In this document: positions 29,928 to 41,617 of the stretch, piece by piece
Layout: each line of letters begins with the position of its first letter
How positions within the stretch are numbered: the stretch's first letter is position 1
Assembly: GCF_001691555.1 (NCBI RefSeq)
Contig: NZ_MAYN01000008.1
Location: forward strand, 2,156,766-2,220,765
DNA length: 64,000 nucleotides
Origin: Pantoea eucrina
Lineage (GTDB): Bacteria; Pseudomonadota; Gammaproteobacteria; Enterobacterales; Enterobacteriaceae
Direction of reading: 5' to 3'
The notes under the pieces: generated by a model
Databases searched by the model: none
What the model was told of the DNA's origin: nothing
What the model saw: only the letters and a program-made list of their open reading frames with translations
Position numbers and translations under genes: made by a program

Positions 29928-30779
29928 TTAAGACTGTTTGGACATTGCAGCCACTTCAGCTGCAAAGTCGGTTTCAACTTTCTCAATGCCTTCGCCCACT
30001 TCAAAGCGGATGAAGTTGATGACGTCTGCGCCTTTCTCTTTCAGCGCCTGACCAACAGTTTTGCTTGGGTCAATAACGAAAGCCTGACCAGTCAGAGAGA
30101 CTTCGCCGGTGAATTTCTTCATGCGGCCTTCAACCATCTTCTCTGCGATCTCTTTTGGCTTACCAGACTGCATCGCGATATCCAGCTGTACCTGGTACTC
30201 TTTCTCAACCACATCAGCAGAAACATCTTCTGGCTTAACGAATTCTGGCTTGCTCGCCGCAACGTGCATTGCGATCTGCTTGCTCAGCTCTTCATCAGCA
30301 GCAGTGGTAGAAACCAGAACGCCGATACGCGCGCCGTGCTGATAGCTGTTCAGCTGAGCACCTTCCAGTACTGCTACACGACGGATATTGATGTTCTCAC
30401 CAATTTTAGCAACCAGTGCAACACGCTCTTCTTCGAACTGTGCTTTCAGCGCTTCAACGTCGGTGATTTTGCCGGCAGTTGCCGCATCCAGAACTTTGTC
30501 AGCAAACGCCTGGAAACCGCCATCTTTAGCAACGAAGTCAGTCTGGCAGTTAACTTCCAGAATCACGCCGTAGCCTTCAACGATTTTGGTTTTGATCACG
30601 CCGTCAGCTGCAACGTTACCCGCTTTTTTCGCAGCTTTGATTGCGCCAGACTTACGCATGTTTTCAATTGCCAGCTCGATGTCGCCGTTCGCTTCAGTCA
30701 GCGCTTTTTTGCAGTCCATCATGCCTGCGCCAGTACGCTCACGCAGTTCTTTTACCAATGCAGCGGTAATTTCAGCCAT
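29928..30779 (-). CDS. tsf: Elongation factor Ts
   Basis: EF-Ts is the nucleotide exchange factor of EF-Tu. The 283-residue length equals E. coli. The N-terminal UBA-like domain contains [19 protein letters not shown], and the core TDFVAKD motif that contacts EF-Tu lies near residue 80. It is co-transcribed with rpsB, with an attenuator-like hairpin in the 184-nt spacer. Confidence 0.98.
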   Translation of the reverse strand: MAEITAALVKELRERTGAGMMDCKKALTEANGDIELAIENMRKSGAIKAAKKAGNVAADGVIKTKIVEGYGVILEVNCQTDFVAKDGGFQAFADKVLDAATAGKITDVEALKAQFEEERVALVAKIGENINIRRVAVLEGAQLNSYQHGARIGVLVSTTAADEELSKQIAMHVAASKPEFVKPEDVSADVVEKEYQVQLDIAMQSGKPKEIAEKMVEGRMKKFTGEVSLTGQAFVIDPSKTVGQALKEKGADVINFIRFEVGEGIEKVETDFAAEVAAMSKQS

Positions 30780-30887
30780 TCCAGAATCCTCGGTTCGTTT
30801 CCGGGTGCGTGGGCACGCGCAGAAACCTGTTGCGGAAAATTTACTCTGCCCCGCCAGCCCGTAACAGGGAGCGCGACAGACGGAGAT

Positions 30888-30914
30888 AAATAAAAGGGGC
30901 CTGTGCGGCCCCTT
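30888..30914 (-). terminator. Hairpin between rpsB and tsf
   Basis: AAGGGGCC (30894-30901) and GGCCCCTT (30907-30914) form an 8-bp stem with a TGTGC loop. It is followed on the minus strand by TTTTATTTAT. It probably reduces transcription from rpsB into tsf. Confidence 0.75.
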
Positions 30915-30963
30915 ATACAGATAACATCTGATGTCTAAGGGCTCTCAGAAAGAGCAATCCTTA

Positions 30964-31800
<837 letters not shown>

Positions 31801-31860
31801 TGAGATTTATGCGCTTCCTGCCGTCTCGCATTCGCAAGGCAGCAGAGAATCGTCGGCGCG

Positions 31861-31867
31861 CTTTATA
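31861..31867 (-). promoter_or_regulatory. Candidate rpsB promoter -10
   Basis: On the minus strand TGGTATAAAG is an extended -10, followed by a GC-rich GCGCGCC discriminator, a usual sign of stringent control for ribosomal genes. The -35 is poor. The rest of the 320-bp rpsB-map spacer (31870-32009) shows no gene; it holds a GGCAGC..GCTGCC pair at 31930-31947 and should contain the map promoter. Confidence 0.5.
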
Positions 31868-32009
31868 CCATAACAGGTATAAATACGCCAGCGGTTGTTA
31901 GCGCAAAACGTGTGCGGCAATCCCGATTTGGCAGCCCATTTGCTGCCTGCTAACATGACTGCCACAGAACTCATTATTGTCGAAAATTTCGGCGATTGCG
32001 GAAAAATTC

Positions 32010-32801
32010 ATGGCTATCTCAATTAAAACTCCTGACGAAATCGAAAAAATGCGCGTGGCGGGCCGTCTGGCTGCTGAAGTGCTGGAAATGATCGCCCCTC
32101 ACGTTGTGCCGGGTGTGACCACCGGTGAGCTTGATCGCCTCTGCCACGAGCACATTACGCAGAAGCAGCAGGCGGTTTCTGCCTGTCTGGGCTATCACGG
32201 CTTCCCTAAATCGGTCTGCATCTCGGTAAACGAAGTGGTGTGCCACGGTATTCCCAGCGACGACCGCGTTCTGAAAGATGGCGATATCGTGAACGTCGAT
32301 GTCACCGTCATCAAAGATGAGTATCACGGCGACACCTCAAAGATGTTTATCGTCGGCAAGCCCACTATCCTCGGCGAGCGCCTCTGCCGCGTGACGCAGG
32401 AGAGCCTCTATATCGCTCTGCGTCTCGTGAAGCCGGGCATCCGCCTGCGTGAGCTGGGACGTGCGATTCAGCAATACGTTGAGGCGCAGGATTTCTCTGT
32501 GGTGCGTGAATATTGCGGTCACGGGATCGGCAAAGGCTTTCATGAAGAGCCGCAGGTGCTGCACTATGACGCCGACGACAGCGGCGTGGTGCTGCAGGCC
32601 GGCATGACGTTTACCGTGGAGCCGATGGTCAACGCAGGCGATTACCGCATCCGCACTATGAAGGATGGCTGGACGGTGAAAACCAAAGATCGCAGCTTGT
32701 CCGCGCAGTATGAGCATACTATTGTGGTGACGGAAACTGGCTGTGAGATTCTGACGCTGCGTGAGGATGACACCATTCCGGCGCGGCTGGAAAACGTATA
32801 A
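32010..32801 (+). CDS. map: Methionine aminopeptidase type I
   Basis: Map removes the initiator Met from nascent proteins. The 263 residues match E. coli (264). All five metal ligands are visible: two Asp in VDVTVIKDEYHGDTSKMF, His in YCGHGIGKGFH, Glu in FTVEPMVNAG and Glu in AQYEHTIVV. I chose the ATG at 32010 because it starts MAISIKTPDEIEKM as in E. coli. The frame continues upstream to 31977 without conservation. A terminator follows 21 nt after the stop. Confidence 0.97.
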   Translation: MAISIKTPDEIEKMRVAGRLAAEVLEMIAPHVVPGVTTGELDRLCHEHITQKQQAVSACLGYHGFPKSVCISVNEVVCHGIPSDDRVLKDGDIVNVDVTVIKDEYHGDTSKMFIVGKPTILGERLCRVTQESLYIALRLVKPGIRLRELGRAIQQYVEAQDFSVVREYCGHGIGKGFHEEPQVLHYDADDSGVVLQAGMTFTVEPMVNAGDYRIRTMKDGWTVKTKDRSLSAQYEHTIVVTETGCEILTLREDDTIPARLENV

Positions 32802-32822
32802 TCCTCTCTCTGCTACACACCG

Positions 32823-32847
32823 AGCCGGCTTAATGCCGGCTTTTTAA
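32823..32847 (+). terminator. Intrinsic terminator after map
   Basis: AGCCGGC (32823-32829) and GCCGGCT (32835-32841) form the stem around a TTAAT loop, followed by a T run. It lies 20 nt before glnD, so some readthrough is possible. Confidence 0.85.
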
Positions 32848-32866
32848 TGCGCGAAGGGGCATGTTG

Positions 32867-35524
32867 ATGAGCGGTAACGTGACCGAGGCAGTACACAAAA
32901 TTCTCACCGATTCACCTGCCGGCTGGGCCGACGACGCCCTGACGCGTGAGCAGCTGAAAGCCGCGCTGGAACAGTTTCAGCACGCGCTGAGCCTCGCTTT
33001 TGATGCCGGCAGCGATGTGGAGTCGCTGATCGATACGCGCACGCTATTTATCGATCGCCTGCTGCGACGACTGTGGCGTTTTTTTGGTTTTGATACGCTA
33101 AGCGATATGGCGCTGGTGGCGGTAGGCGGCTATGGTCGTGGCGAGCTGCATCCGCTGTCAGACATCGACATTCTGATCCTCAGTCGTCAGCCGCTCAATG
33201 AAGCAGCCGCGCAGCGCACCTCTGAACTGATCACGCTGATGTGGGACCTGCGGCTTGAAGTGGGACACAGCGTGCGCACGCTTGAGGAGTGCCTGCTTGA
33301 GGGGTTATCCGATCTCACCGTGGCGACCAACCTGATTGAGTCGCGTATGCTGACCGGCGACGTCGCGCTGTTTCTTGAACTGCAGAAAAATATTTTCAGC
33401 GAAGGCTTCTGGCCCTCGTCACGTTTTTTCGCTGCCAAAATTGAAGAGCAGCAGGAGCGTCATCAGCGCTACCACGGCACCAGTTACAATCTCGAACCCG
33501 ATATCAAAAGCAGTCCGGGCGGCCTGCGCGATATTCATACGCTGCAGTGGGTGGCGCGTCGCCATTTTGGTGCCACCACGATGGATGAGATGATGGGCTT
33601 TGGCTTTCTGACCGAAGCGGAACGCAATGAAATCAACGAGTGTCAGGAATTTCTCTGGCGTATCCGTTTCGCGCTGCATCTGACGCTGCCGCGCTATGAC
33701 AACCGCCTGCTTTTTGATCGGCAGCTGACCGTAGCGCATCGCCTCAGCTACTCCGGCGAAGGCAATGAGCCGGTTGAGCGCATGATGAAAGATTTCTACC
33801 GCGTAACGCGCCGCATCAGCGAGCTGAACCAGATGCTGCTGCAGCTGTTTGATGAAGCGATTCTTGCGCTGCCAGCGACCGAAAAGCCACGCGCGCTGGA
33901 TGATGATTTTCAGCTACGCGGCGATCTGATCGACCTGCGCGATCCGGATCTGTTTCAGCGCGAGCCGCAGGCCATTATGCGCATGTTTTATGTCATGGTA
34001 CGCAACGCCTCGATTAGCGGGATCTACTCAACCACCCTGCGCCAGCTGCGCCATGCGCGCCGCCATCTGCAGCAGCCGCTGTGCCAGATTGCTGAGGCGC
34101 GACGCACCTTTATGGCGATTCTGCGCCATCCCGGCGCGGTTAAACGCGCGCTGCTGCCAATGCATCGTCATAGCGTACTCTCCGCCTATACGCCGCTATG
34201 GGGCAACGTGGTGGGGCAGATGCAGTTTGACCTGTTTCACGCCTATACGGTGGATGAGCACACGATTCGCGTGCTGCAGAAGCTGGAAAGTTTTGCCGAT
34301 GAGAGCACCCGGCCAAAGCATCCGCTGTGTGTGGAACTCTGGCCCCGCCTGCCGCAGCCGGAGCTGCTGCTGATGGCAGCGCTGCTCCATGATATTGCCA
34401 AAGGCCGCAACGGCGATCACTCAATCCTGGGCGCGCAGGATGCGCTGGAGTTTGCTGAGCTGCACAACCTCAACTCCCGTGAAACCCAGTTAGTGGCCTG
34501 GCTGGTACGTCATCATCTGCTGATGTCAGTCACGGCTCAGCGCCGCGATATTCAGGACCCGACGGTGATCCAGCAGTTCGCCGAGGTAATGCAGAATGAG
34601 AGCCGCCTGCGCTATCTCGTCTGCCTCACCGTCTCTGATATCTGCGCCACTAATGAGAGTTTGTGGAACAGCTGGAAGCAGAGCCTGCTGCGCGAGCTGT
34701 TTTTTGCTACCGAGAAGCAGCTGCGACGCGGCATGGAAAATAGCCCGGATCTGCGCGAGCGGGTGCGCCACCATCGTCTGCAGGCGCTGGCGCTGCTGCG
34801 CATGGAGAACCTTAATGAAGAGCGGCTGCACCATATCTGGAGCCGCTGCCGCGCCGACTATTTTCTGCGCCATACGCCTAATCAGCTGGCGTGGCATGCC
34901 CGTCATCTGATTGACCATGACCTCAGCCAGCCGCTGGTGCTGGTCAGCCCGCAGGCGACGCGCGGCGGCACGGAAATTTTTATCTGGAGCCCGGATCGCC
35001 CCTATCTGTTTGCTGCCGTAGCGGGTGAACTCGATCGCCGTAATCTGAGCGTGCACGATGCGCAGATTTTCACCAGCCGCGACGGCATGGCAATGGACAC
35101 CTTTATCGTTCTTGAGCCGGATGGCAGCCCGCTGTCACCCGATCGCCACCCGCTGATTATTCAGGCATTGCAGCAGGCGATTACGCAGCAGGAGTGGGTG
35201 CCGCCGCGCACCCGACGCCAGTCTGCCCGCCTGAAACATTTCAGCGTGGATACCGAGGTGAAATTTTTGCCGACCCACACTGACCGGCGCAGTTATCTGG
35301 AGCTGATCGCGCTCGATCAGCCGGGTCTGCTGGCCCGGGTGGGCGAAGTGTTTGCCGATCTTGGCGTATCGCTGCACGGCGCGCGCATCAGCACCATTGG
35401 CGAACGGGTCGAGGATCTCTTTATCCTTGCCAACAGCGAACGGCGTGCGCTGAATGCAGAAATGCGTGATGTGTTACAACAACGGTTGACAGAGGCCCTT
35501 AATCCAAACGATAAAGTGTCCTGA
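32867..35524 (+). CDS. glnD: Bifunctional PII uridylyltransferase / uridylyl-removing enzyme
   Basis: GlnD uridylylates or deuridylylates PII (GlnB/GlnK) in response to glutamine, controlling nitrogen assimilation. Domains in order are the nucleotidyltransferase ([20 protein letters not shown], near 85), a helical linker, the HD domain ([16 protein letters not shown], near 505) and two C-terminal ACT domains that bind glutamine. The product has 885 residues, near E. coli's 890. The N-terminal 60 residues diverge from E. coli. I prefer the ATG at 32867 because AAGGGG is 7 nt upstream. An ATG at 32861 lies too close to that site. Confidence 0.95.
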   Translation: MSGNVTEAVHKILTDSPAGWADDALTREQLKAALEQFQHALSLAFDAGSDVESLIDTRTLFIDRLLRRLWRFFGFDTLSDMALVAVGGYGRGELHPLSDIDILILSRQPLNEAAAQRTSELITLMWDLRLEVGHSVRTLEECLLEGLSDLTVATNLIESRMLTGDVALFLELQKNIFSEGFWPSSRFFAAKIEEQQERHQRYHGTSYNLEPDIKSSPGGLRDIHTLQWVARRHFGATTMDEMMGFGFLTEAERNEINECQEFLWRIRFALHLTLPRYDNRLLFDRQLTVAHRLSYSGEGNEPVERMMKDFYRVTRRISELNQMLLQLFDEAILALPATEKPRALDDDFQLRGDLIDLRDPDLFQREPQAIMRMFYVMVRNASISGIYSTTLRQLRHARRHLQQPLCQIAEARRTFMAILRHPGAVKRALLPMHRHSVLSAYTPLWGNVVGQMQFDLFHAYTVDEHTIRVLQKLESFADESTRPKHPLCVELWPRLPQPELLLMAALLHDIAKGRNGDHSILGAQDALEFAELHNLNSRETQLVAWLVRHHLLMSVTAQRRDIQDPTVIQQFAEVMQNESRLRYLVCLTVSDICATNESLWNSWKQSLLRELFFATEKQLRRGMENSPDLRERVRHHRLQALALLRMENLNEERLHHIWSRCRADYFLRHTPNQLAWHARHLIDHDLSQPLVLVSPQATRGGTEIFIWSPDRPYLFAAVAGELDRRNLSVHDAQIFTSRDGMAMDTFIVLEPDGSPLSPDRHPLIIQALQQAITQQEWVPPRTRRQSARLKHFSVDTEVKFLPTHTDRRSYLELIALDQPGLLARVGEVFADLGVSLHGARISTIGERVEDLFILANSERRALNAEMRDVLQQRLTEALNPNDKVS

Positions 35525-35598
35525 ATCACACTGCACAGATAAATTGAATCCTGTCCGGACACGTCCGGGCATCCGTATGACAGACTCAGGAAATAGCT

Positions 35599-36423
35599 AT
35601 GCAACAGTTACAGAGCGTTATTGAATCCGCCTTTGAGCGCCGTGCTGACATCACGCCCGCCAGCGTCGACAGTGCCACCCGTGATGCGATCAATCAGGTG
35701 ATTGACCTGCTGGATAGCGGCGAGCTGCGCGTCTCTGAAAAAATCGATGGCGAATGGGTAACGCATCAGTGGCTGAAAAAAGCGGTGCTGCTGTCGTTTC
35801 GCATTAATGACAATCAGGTTATGGAAGGGGCTGAAACCCGCTTCTATGACAAAGTCCCGATGAAATTTGCCGGCTGGGATGACGCGCGTTTCAAAGCGGC
35901 AGGTTTCCGTGTAGTGCCGCCTGCGGCCGTGCGCCAGGGCGCTTATATTGCGCGTAACACCGTGCTGATGCCCTCTTACGTCAACATTGGGGCTTTTGTT
36001 GATGAAGGCACCATGGTTGATACCTGGGCCACCGTGGGCTCGTGTGCTCAGATTGGCAAAAACGTGCATCTTTCCGGCGGCGTGGGTATCGGCGGTGTGC
36101 TGGAGCCACTGCAGGCTAACCCGACCATCATTGAAGATAACTGCTTTATCGGCGCGCGCTCTGAAATCGTTGAGGGTGTGATTGTCGAAGAGGGCTCGGT
36201 GATCTCGATGGGCGTTTACATCGGGCAGAGCACTAAAATTTACGACCGTGAAACCGGTGAAGTGCACTATGGTCGCGTTCCGGCCGGTTCAGTGGTGGTC
36301 TCTGGCAACCTGCCGTCGAAAGATGGCAGCTACAGCCTCTACTGCGCGGTAATCGTGAAAAAAGTGGATGCTAAAACGCTGAGCAAAACGGGTATCAACG
36401 AACTGCTGCGTACCATCGATTAA
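35599..36423 (+). CDS. dapD: 2,3,4,5-tetrahydropyridine-2,6-dicarboxylate N-succinyltransferase
   Basis: DapD succinylates tetrahydrodipicolinate in the lysine/diaminopimelate pathway, which supplies peptidoglycan. The 274-residue length equals E. coli. An N-terminal helical domain is followed by a left-handed beta-helix of hexapeptide repeats ([20 protein letters not shown] and following). The active-site Asp/Glu lie near [17 protein letters not shown]. It lies 74 nt after glnD, as in E. coli. Confidence 0.98.
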   Translation: MQQLQSVIESAFERRADITPASVDSATRDAINQVIDLLDSGELRVSEKIDGEWVTHQWLKKAVLLSFRINDNQVMEGAETRFYDKVPMKFAGWDDARFKAAGFRVVPPAAVRQGAYIARNTVLMPSYVNIGAFVDEGTMVDTWATVGSCAQIGKNVHLSGGVGIGGVLEPLQANPTIIEDNCFIGARSEIVEGVIVEEGSVISMGVYIGQSTKIYDRETGEVHYGRVPAGSVVVSGNLPSKDGSYSLYCAVIVKKVDAKTLSKTGINELLRTID

Positions 36424-36447
36424 CCTCCCGGCGTTATTCTTCTTCTG

Positions 36448-36481
36448 ATGACGGTACCGGAAACAGTGCCGTCATTTTTTC
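36448..36481 (+). terminator. Intrinsic terminator after dapD
   Basis: ATGACGGTAC (36448-36457) pairs with GTGCCGTCAT (36466-36475) with one G-U pair, and a run of T's follows. Confidence 0.85.
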
Positions 36482-36519
36482 TTTACAGCCTGCCTGATAT
36501 AACCTGTTTTGCGCCGCAA

Positions 36520-36570
36520 ATTAACTGGTGCGTTTACTTTTCAAACAGTTCATAATCCGCGCCAGTTAAT
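36520..36570. repeat. 13-bp inverted repeat upstream of yaeH
   Basis: ATTAACTGGTGCG (36520-36532) and CGCGCCAGTTAAT (36558-36570) are inverted copies with 12 of 13 matches and a 25-nt spacer. No T run follows either way. It may be an operator for a dimeric regulator, an RNA hairpin, or a remnant at the place where E. coli has yaeI. No gene is seen in 36424-36702. Confidence 0.6.
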
Positions 36571-36702
36571 GCCGGACGCGCACTGTCTGACCCGGTTTTT
36601 CGTCTAAAGTTTATAAGTATGCCGTAAGCGTTCCGGATCCAGCCTGGAACGATTGATGACATGTCTGCGCGCTCACTCACTCTCAGAGGGAATTTAAACG
36701 CC

Positions 36703-37095
36703 ATGTATGACAACCTGAAAAGCTTAGGTATCAGCAATCCTGAAGACATCGATCGTTACAGTCTGCGTCAGGAAGCGAACAATGACATCCTGAAAATCTA
36801 TTTCCGCAAAGATAAAGGTGAGTTTTTCGCCAAGAGCGTGAAATTCAAATATCCGCGCCAGCGCAAAACCGTGGTGGCCGAGCATAACGGTCAGGGTTTC
36901 CGTGAAATTCAGGAGATCAGCCCTAACCTGCGGTATGTTATCGATGAGCTGGATCAGATTTGCCAGCGCGATCGGGTTGAAGTGGATCTGAAGCGCAAGA
37001 TCCTCGACGATCTGCGCCATCTGGAGAGCGTGGTCTCAAATAAGATCGCTGAAATTGAATCCGATCTCGATCAGCTGACCCGCAACAGTCGCTGA
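36703..37095 (+). CDS. yaeH: YaeH family protein (UPF0325)
   Basis: This cytosolic protein of unknown function has 130 residues, near E. coli YaeH (128). The conserved start [20 protein letters not shown] and the block [20 protein letters not shown] are intact. The C-terminal third is an acidic, probably coiled-coil helix. I chose the ATG at 36703 by homology; GAGGG lies about 12 nt upstream. The frame opens at 36661 without conservation. A terminator follows. Confidence 0.92.
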   Translation: MYDNLKSLGISNPEDIDRYSLRQEANNDILKIYFRKDKGEFFAKSVKFKYPRQRKTVVAEHNGQGFREIQEISPNLRYVIDELDQICQRDRVEVDLKRKILDDLRHLESVVSNKIAEIESDLDQLTRNSR

Positions 37096-37115
37096 TCGGT
37101 TTACTGACCGCTTTC

Positions 37116-37139
37116 AGGCCAGCGCAGCTGGCCTTTTTT
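37116..37139 (+). terminator. Intrinsic terminator after yaeH
   Basis: AGGCCAGC (37116-37123) pairs with GCTGGCCT (37127-37134) with a GCA loop and six T's on the plus strand. The cdaR stop codon overlaps the tail. Confidence 0.85.
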
Positions 37140-38295
37140 ATGCCTGTTCATCCAGCTGCAGCGCCACATACAGCAGCAGCCGATCGTCAAAATTACCGAG
37201 ATCCAGCCCGGTCAGCTCTGAAATCCGGTTCAGGCGATACTCCAGCGTATTGCGATGAATAAACAGCGCGCGTGCCGTGGCGCCAGGCTGTACGTTATGG
37301 CTGAACCAGGCAAGCAGCGTTCGCCGCAATAAACCGTTGGTATCGATGCTTCTGAGTTTTTCCAGCGGGCGTGCCAGTTCACCGGCCTGCCAGCCGCCAC
37401 GCAGGCTGTCGAGCAGTACCGGCAGCACCAGATCCTGATAAAAAAAACTGCGCTGCTCCGGCATACGCTGCTTACCCACTGACATAGTGGTGCGGGCTGT
37501 ACGCCACGAGCGCGCAATGCCGCCCGGACCCGGAAAATAATTGCCCAGCGCAATCCGCATGCGCACCTGGCCGCTTTCTCGCATGCGCTGCAGCAGCTGG
37601 TCAACGCGCCGGCGGTGATCGTCGTGATCGTAACGGCCGTGAGCGTTCAGCGCAGGTTTCAGTACCACCATCTCCGTCAGTGATACAATGGCGATCAGGT
37701 TATCGCGATCCGGTGTGGTAAGCAGCGTTTGCAGCTGCTGCAGCTCTGACATTGCGCTGTCCACACCGAGCTGGCCGCTATCCACTTCCACCACCGCCAC
37801 CACGCGTGGCTGGTTAAGATCGATGCCCAGCCGCTGCGCCCATTCGTTCAGGGTTGGCGAGAGCGTGTCACTGCGGATCAGGTTGAGCACCAGCTCTTCA
37901 CGCAGGCGGCTATCCTGCGCCAGCAAATGCAGCAGCCGCGCCTGCTCCAGCATCATCTCTGCCGTCATGCAGACCAGTTCACCATAGTGCCGCAGGGCAG
38001 CAGGTTCTCCGGTCAGCCCGATAACGCCCACAATACTGCCTTCAATACGCAACGGCAGGTTGATGCCAGGCCGCACACCGTGCAGATGCTTGGCTACCGC
38101 TTCATCGATATCCACTACCCTGCCCTGCGACAGTACCAGCAGCGCGCCCTCATGCAGCTCGCCGATACGTTCACGGTCGCCGCTGCCGATGATGCGCCCG
38201 CGCGCGTCCATCACATTGACATTGCTGTCGATAATTTTCATGGTGCGCGCAACGATATCCTGCGCCAGACGCGCATCAAGATGAGAAGTTGCCAT
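37138..38295 (-). CDS. cdaR: Sugar-diacid utilisation regulator CdaR
   Basis: CdaR activates genes for glucarate, galactarate and glycerate use in E. coli. The 385-residue length is the same. The N-terminal diacid-recognition domain includes VMDARGRIIGSGDRERIG and LPLRIEGSIVGVIGLTGEP. The C-terminal PucR-type helix-turn-helix contains LFIHRNTLEYRLNRISELTG. No target operon lies in the window, so it acts in trans. It is separated from degP by 160 nt. Confidence 0.95.
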   Translation of the reverse strand: MATSHLDARLAQDIVARTMKIIDSNVNVMDARGRIIGSGDRERIGELHEGALLVLSQGRVVDIDEAVAKHLHGVRPGINLPLRIEGSIVGVIGLTGEPAALRHYGELVCMTAEMMLEQARLLHLLAQDSRLREELVLNLIRSDTLSPTLNEWAQRLGIDLNQPRVVAVVEVDSGQLGVDSAMSELQQLQTLLTTPDRDNLIAIVSLTEMVVLKPALNAHGRYDHDDHRRRVDQLLQRMRESGQVRMRIALGNYFPGPGGIARSWRTARTTMSVGKQRMPEQRSFFYQDLVLPVLLDSLRGGWQAGELARPLEKLRSIDTNGLLRRTLLAWFSHNVQPGATARALFIHRNTLEYRLNRISELTGLDLGNFDDRLLLYVALQLDEQA

Positions 38296-38413
38296 GGATC
38301 ACTTCCTGAGCAAGAGGCAAACCGACAGAATACGCATCCTGATGGCTGCTGACATTGTGCAATTGCACATAGTGGCGGAGAGATTGCGGGAAATGTTACC
38401 GGGCGCACAAAAG

Positions 38414-38437
38414 AAAAAAGGCGAGCCGCAGCCCGCC
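38414..38437 (-). terminator. Intrinsic terminator after degP
   Basis: GGCGAGC (38420-38426) and GCCCGCC (38431-38437) pair with one G-U. Six T's follow on the minus strand. Confidence 0.8.
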
Positions 38438-38455
38438 CTGTTTATGCACCGGGAA

Positions 38456-39892
38456 TTACTGCATCAGCAGATAAAGCGACGCGTCGCCGCGCAGAATGTT
38501 GAGCGCCAGTACAGGCGGTTTCGTGTCGAGGATTTTACGCAGTTCGCCCAGGTTGCTGATCGCCTGCTGGTTAACCCCGAGGATGATATCACCTTTCTTC
38601 AGGCCGATACGTGCGGCCGCGCTGCCTGCCTTCACGCTGTCAACGCGCACGCCTTTGTGGCCATTGCTCTCCACATTACTGAGATCGGCGCCTTCAATAC
38701 CGGTGTAAATGGTCGCCGACTGTACTTTGTCTTTGGTACTCTGCTGCAGCTCAACCGTCACGCTCTGAGATTTACCCTCGCGCAGCAGACCCAGCTGCAG
38801 TTTGGTGCCCGTCGGCAGCGAGCCCACTTCGGCACGCAGGGCAGCAAAGCTGCTCAGCGGCTTGCCATTCAGTGAAACCACTACGTCGCCGGCTTTTACG
38901 CCTGCTTTTGCCGCCGCAGAACCTGGCAGTACCTGGCTGACAAAGGCGCCGCGCTGGGCATCAACCTTCATCGCTTTCGCCAGTTCTGAGTTCAGCTCGG
39001 TACCAAGGATCCCCAGCTCACCGCGTTTTACCTGACCAAACTCCACCATCTGCGCCGTCAGGTTTTTGACCATCGAGCTGGGAATAGCAAAGCCGATACC
39101 GATGTTACCGCCATCCGGTGCCAGAATAGCCGTGTTAATACCAATCAGCTCGCCGTTCAGATTAACCAGCGCGCCGCCCGAGTTACCGCGGTTAATGGCG
39201 GCGTCGGTCTGAATGAAGTTTTCATAATTTTCCACATTCAGGCCGCTGCGTCCCAGCGCAGAGACAATGCCGGAGGTCACGGTTTCACCCAGCCCATAGG
39301 GATTGCCAATGGCAACGGTGTAGTCGCCTACCCGCAGCGTATCGGAATCGGCCATTTTAATGGCGGTCAGGTTTTTAGCATCCTGCAGCTGGATCAGGGC
39401 AATATCAGACTGCGGATCTTTACCGATGATTTTAGCTTCATAGCGGCGACCATCGCTGAGCTGAACCTGAATTTTTGTGGCGTTATCCACTACGTGGTTA
39501 TTGGTAACCACGTAGCCTTTTTCAGCGTTAATAATGACGCCGGAACCCAGCGCGCGGAATGGCTGTTTTGGTGCATTGCCGGGTGCGCCCTCATCTGCAC
39601 CGCCGCCCTGGCAGAGCGGCGATCCCTGAAACGGGGATCCATCCTGACAGAACGGTGAATTATCGCCAAAGAACTGCTGGAACTGCTGCGGCATACGCGG
39701 GGTGTTTACCGCCGTACTGCCCTCAACGTTGATGCTCACCACGGAAGGCATCACTTTTTCCAGCATGGGTGCCAGGCTTGGCAGCTGCTGACTGGAGGAG
39801 GAAGCCGTCTCAGCGGCAAACACTGCAGCAGGCGCGCACGCCATACTCAGACTCAGTGCCAGCGCACTCAGCATCAATCTGTTTTTTTTCAT
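38456..39892 (-). CDS. degP: Periplasmic serine endoprotease DegP (HtrA, Do)
   Basis: DegP degrades and chaperones misfolded envelope proteins. The 478-residue precursor has a Sec signal ending VFAAE near residue 27. The catalytic triad is visible: His in VTNNHVVDN, Asp in SDIALIQL and Ser in GNSGGALVN. The LA loop carries the disulfide pair (SPFCQDGSPFQGSPLCQ). Two PDZ domains end the protein, finishing YLLMQ. I could not see a clear sigma-E promoter in the 130 bp upstream. Confidence 0.97.
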   Translation of the reverse strand: MKKNRLMLSALALSLSMACAPAAVFAAETASSSSQQLPSLAPMLEKVMPSVVSINVEGSTAVNTPRMPQQFQQFFGDNSPFCQDGSPFQGSPLCQGGGADEGAPGNAPKQPFRALGSGVIINAEKGYVVTNNHVVDNATKIQVQLSDGRRYEAKIIGKDPQSDIALIQLQDAKNLTAIKMADSDTLRVGDYTVAIGNPYGLGETVTSGIVSALGRSGLNVENYENFIQTDAAINRGNSGGALVNLNGELIGINTAILAPDGGNIGIGFAIPSSMVKNLTAQMVEFGQVKRGELGILGTELNSELAKAMKVDAQRGAFVSQVLPGSAAAKAGVKAGDVVVSLNGKPLSSFAALRAEVGSLPTGTKLQLGLLREGKSQSVTVELQQSTKDKVQSATIYTGIEGADLSNVESNGHKGVRVDSVKAGSAAARIGLKKGDIILGVNQQAISNLGELRKILDTKPPVLALNILRGDASLYLLMQ

Positions 39893-40027
39893 TCGTTTTT
39901 TCTCTCTGAAAGTTGCAGCCTGACCATTGCTGTGGCCGTCATAACGGAGATAAATTTTATACGCAAAAAAGACGATAAAGTTTTGCCTAAAGGTAAATAT
40001 TTATGCGTCATCTTTACAAAACTGGCC

Positions 40028-41521
40028 CTATTCTACTGCCATCATCCGGCGATATTCATCCCATGCGTAATTATCTGTCATGCCGCTGATATAATCCTGA
40101 ATAAGACGAAAGCGATAATAGCGCTCCCACAACAGCCGCTGATATTTATGTTCTACAATGCGCGCACGCATCTGCTGCTGATATGCTTTTCGGTGTTTGC
40201 CGGAAAGTTTATGAAACAGGCGCGTTTCAATAGGATGACCCGCCAGATAATCGTCATTCATTAACGTAGTAAATTGCTCATAATCGAGCTGCATCAGCGA
40301 CTGATAGATTTCCAGCAGACCTTTAATTACCCGGTAGCCCTGCAGCTCCAGCTGCTCTACCTCAGGATGATTGAATACCTGCTGGCGCGCCACGGTTTTA
40401 AACAGCTTCAGCAGGCGCCCTTCATCACCGTCATCTTCCAGCAGGGCGTGATTGAAATTGCCGGCAAAAATTGCCGGCAGGTTATCAACAAAGCGCCGCA
40501 CGGCGTGACCCACCAGCAGATTCTGTACATTGACGCGCAGTGACATAAAAAACTGGTCGCTGATGCTGCGCCGTTTTTTCTGATTCGCCTCTTTCCAGGC
40601 TTCACCAATGGTGCGGCTAAATGCATCACCGGGAATAAGCGGCCCCCAGGCTTTGACCAGCGCGTGATAGAGCGTATCCACGGTAAATATCGCTTTTTCA
40701 ACGGCGTCATCCAGATCGGCAATACAGTATGAAATATCATCAGCCGCCTCCATTATCCAGGTCAGCGGGTAGCGATGATGTTCTGCCAGATCGGTGGCGG
40801 CGCGCAGCTCTGCAATATATTCCCGTTCAGAGAGATAAAAGCCGGTTTTTTTCATCAATACGCTGAATTCAGCCGGCTTCTCCCCCTGCCACCAGGCAGG
40901 CGCGGTATATTTCAGAATGCAGGCGACCTGTGCATAGCTGAGGTTAAGCTGCAGCAGCGTATGGACCAGCCGAATCGCCTGCGCATTCCCCTCAAAATTG
41001 CACAGATCCTGACGAATCATTGCATTCAGTTCGCTAAAGTCAGCCTGCTGCTCGTCGCTGGCCACGCCGGCGACCAGCGGATCGACCAGTTCTGCCGGCA
41101 GATTATCTTCAAACCAGTCATTAATCGCCGCTTCGCCAAAATGACCAAACGGCGGGTTGCCGACGTCATGCAGCAGACAGGCCATCTCGACCAGCGTCTC
41201 CGCAGCGCCTTCAAAACCGTCCAGGCCATACAGCTCCAGCCCGCCGCCCTGCGTTTTCAGGGTATGCAGGATCTCTTTGGTGATGTAACGCCCGGTCTGC
41301 TGGACTTCCAGCGAATGGGTCAGCCGCGAGCGCACCGCTGCGTTACGCTCCAGCGGAAATACCTGGGTTTTCTGCTGCAGCCGGCGGATAGCGGCGGAGT
41401 TAATAATCCGGCCGCGATCGCTCTCAAAATGGCGGGTAATCGCGTATTCGCCTTCCGGCGCTTTACGGCTGGTATAAGGGCGCGTGAAACCGATCTTCTT
41501 CCTGAAATTAATCGCCACCAT
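40028..41521 (-). CDS. dgt: Deoxyguanosinetriphosphate triphosphohydrolase
   Basis: Dgt hydrolyses dGTP to deoxyguanosine and triphosphate. The HD-domain metal motif is [20 protein letters not shown] near residue 115. [20 protein letters not shown] supplies another metal His. It ends [20 protein letters not shown] as in E. coli. I chose the ATG at 41521 because AGAGGG lies 7 nt upstream and the product starts MVAINFRKK, like E. coli MAQIDFRKK. An ATG at 41548 is possible but lacks a ribosome-binding site. It is divergent from mtnN. Confidence 0.95.
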   Translation of the reverse strand: MVAINFRKKIGFTRPYTSRKAPEGEYAITRHFESDRGRIINSAAIRRLQQKTQVFPLERNAAVRSRLTHSLEVQQTGRYITKEILHTLKTQGGGLELYGLDGFEGAAETLVEMACLLHDVGNPPFGHFGEAAINDWFEDNLPAELVDPLVAGVASDEQQADFSELNAMIRQDLCNFEGNAQAIRLVHTLLQLNLSYAQVACILKYTAPAWWQGEKPAEFSVLMKKTGFYLSEREYIAELRAATDLAEHHRYPLTWIMEAADDISYCIADLDDAVEKAIFTVDTLYHALVKAWGPLIPGDAFSRTIGEAWKEANQKKRRSISDQFFMSLRVNVQNLLVGHAVRRFVDNLPAIFAGNFNHALLEDDGDEGRLLKLFKTVARQQVFNHPEVEQLELQGYRVIKGLLEIYQSLMQLDYEQFTTLMNDDYLAGHPIETRLFHKLSGKHRKAYQQQMRARIVEHKYQRLLWERYYRFRLIQDYISGMTDNYAWDEYRRMMAVE

Positions 41522-41617
41522 AGCGGGCCCTCTTTTTGGTGAATTCATCGCTTTGAAGCCATGATAGACTATGCCTCAGTTTCCTCTTAAACATCTATAA
41601 ACACAGCGAGATTCTTT

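Noticed and set aside
36534..36749. 71-codon minus-strand frame in the yaeH leader
   Set aside because: It overlaps the yaeH start, has no ribosome-binding site and no recognisable domain.
39893..40027. Sigma-E or CpxR site upstream of degP
   Set aside because: AAACTTT and GTAAA words occur, but the spacing and the -10 do not match the known consensus well enough to call.
40775..41542. 255-codon plus-strand frame opposite dgt
   Set aside because: Antisense shadow of a conserved gene with no family likeness.
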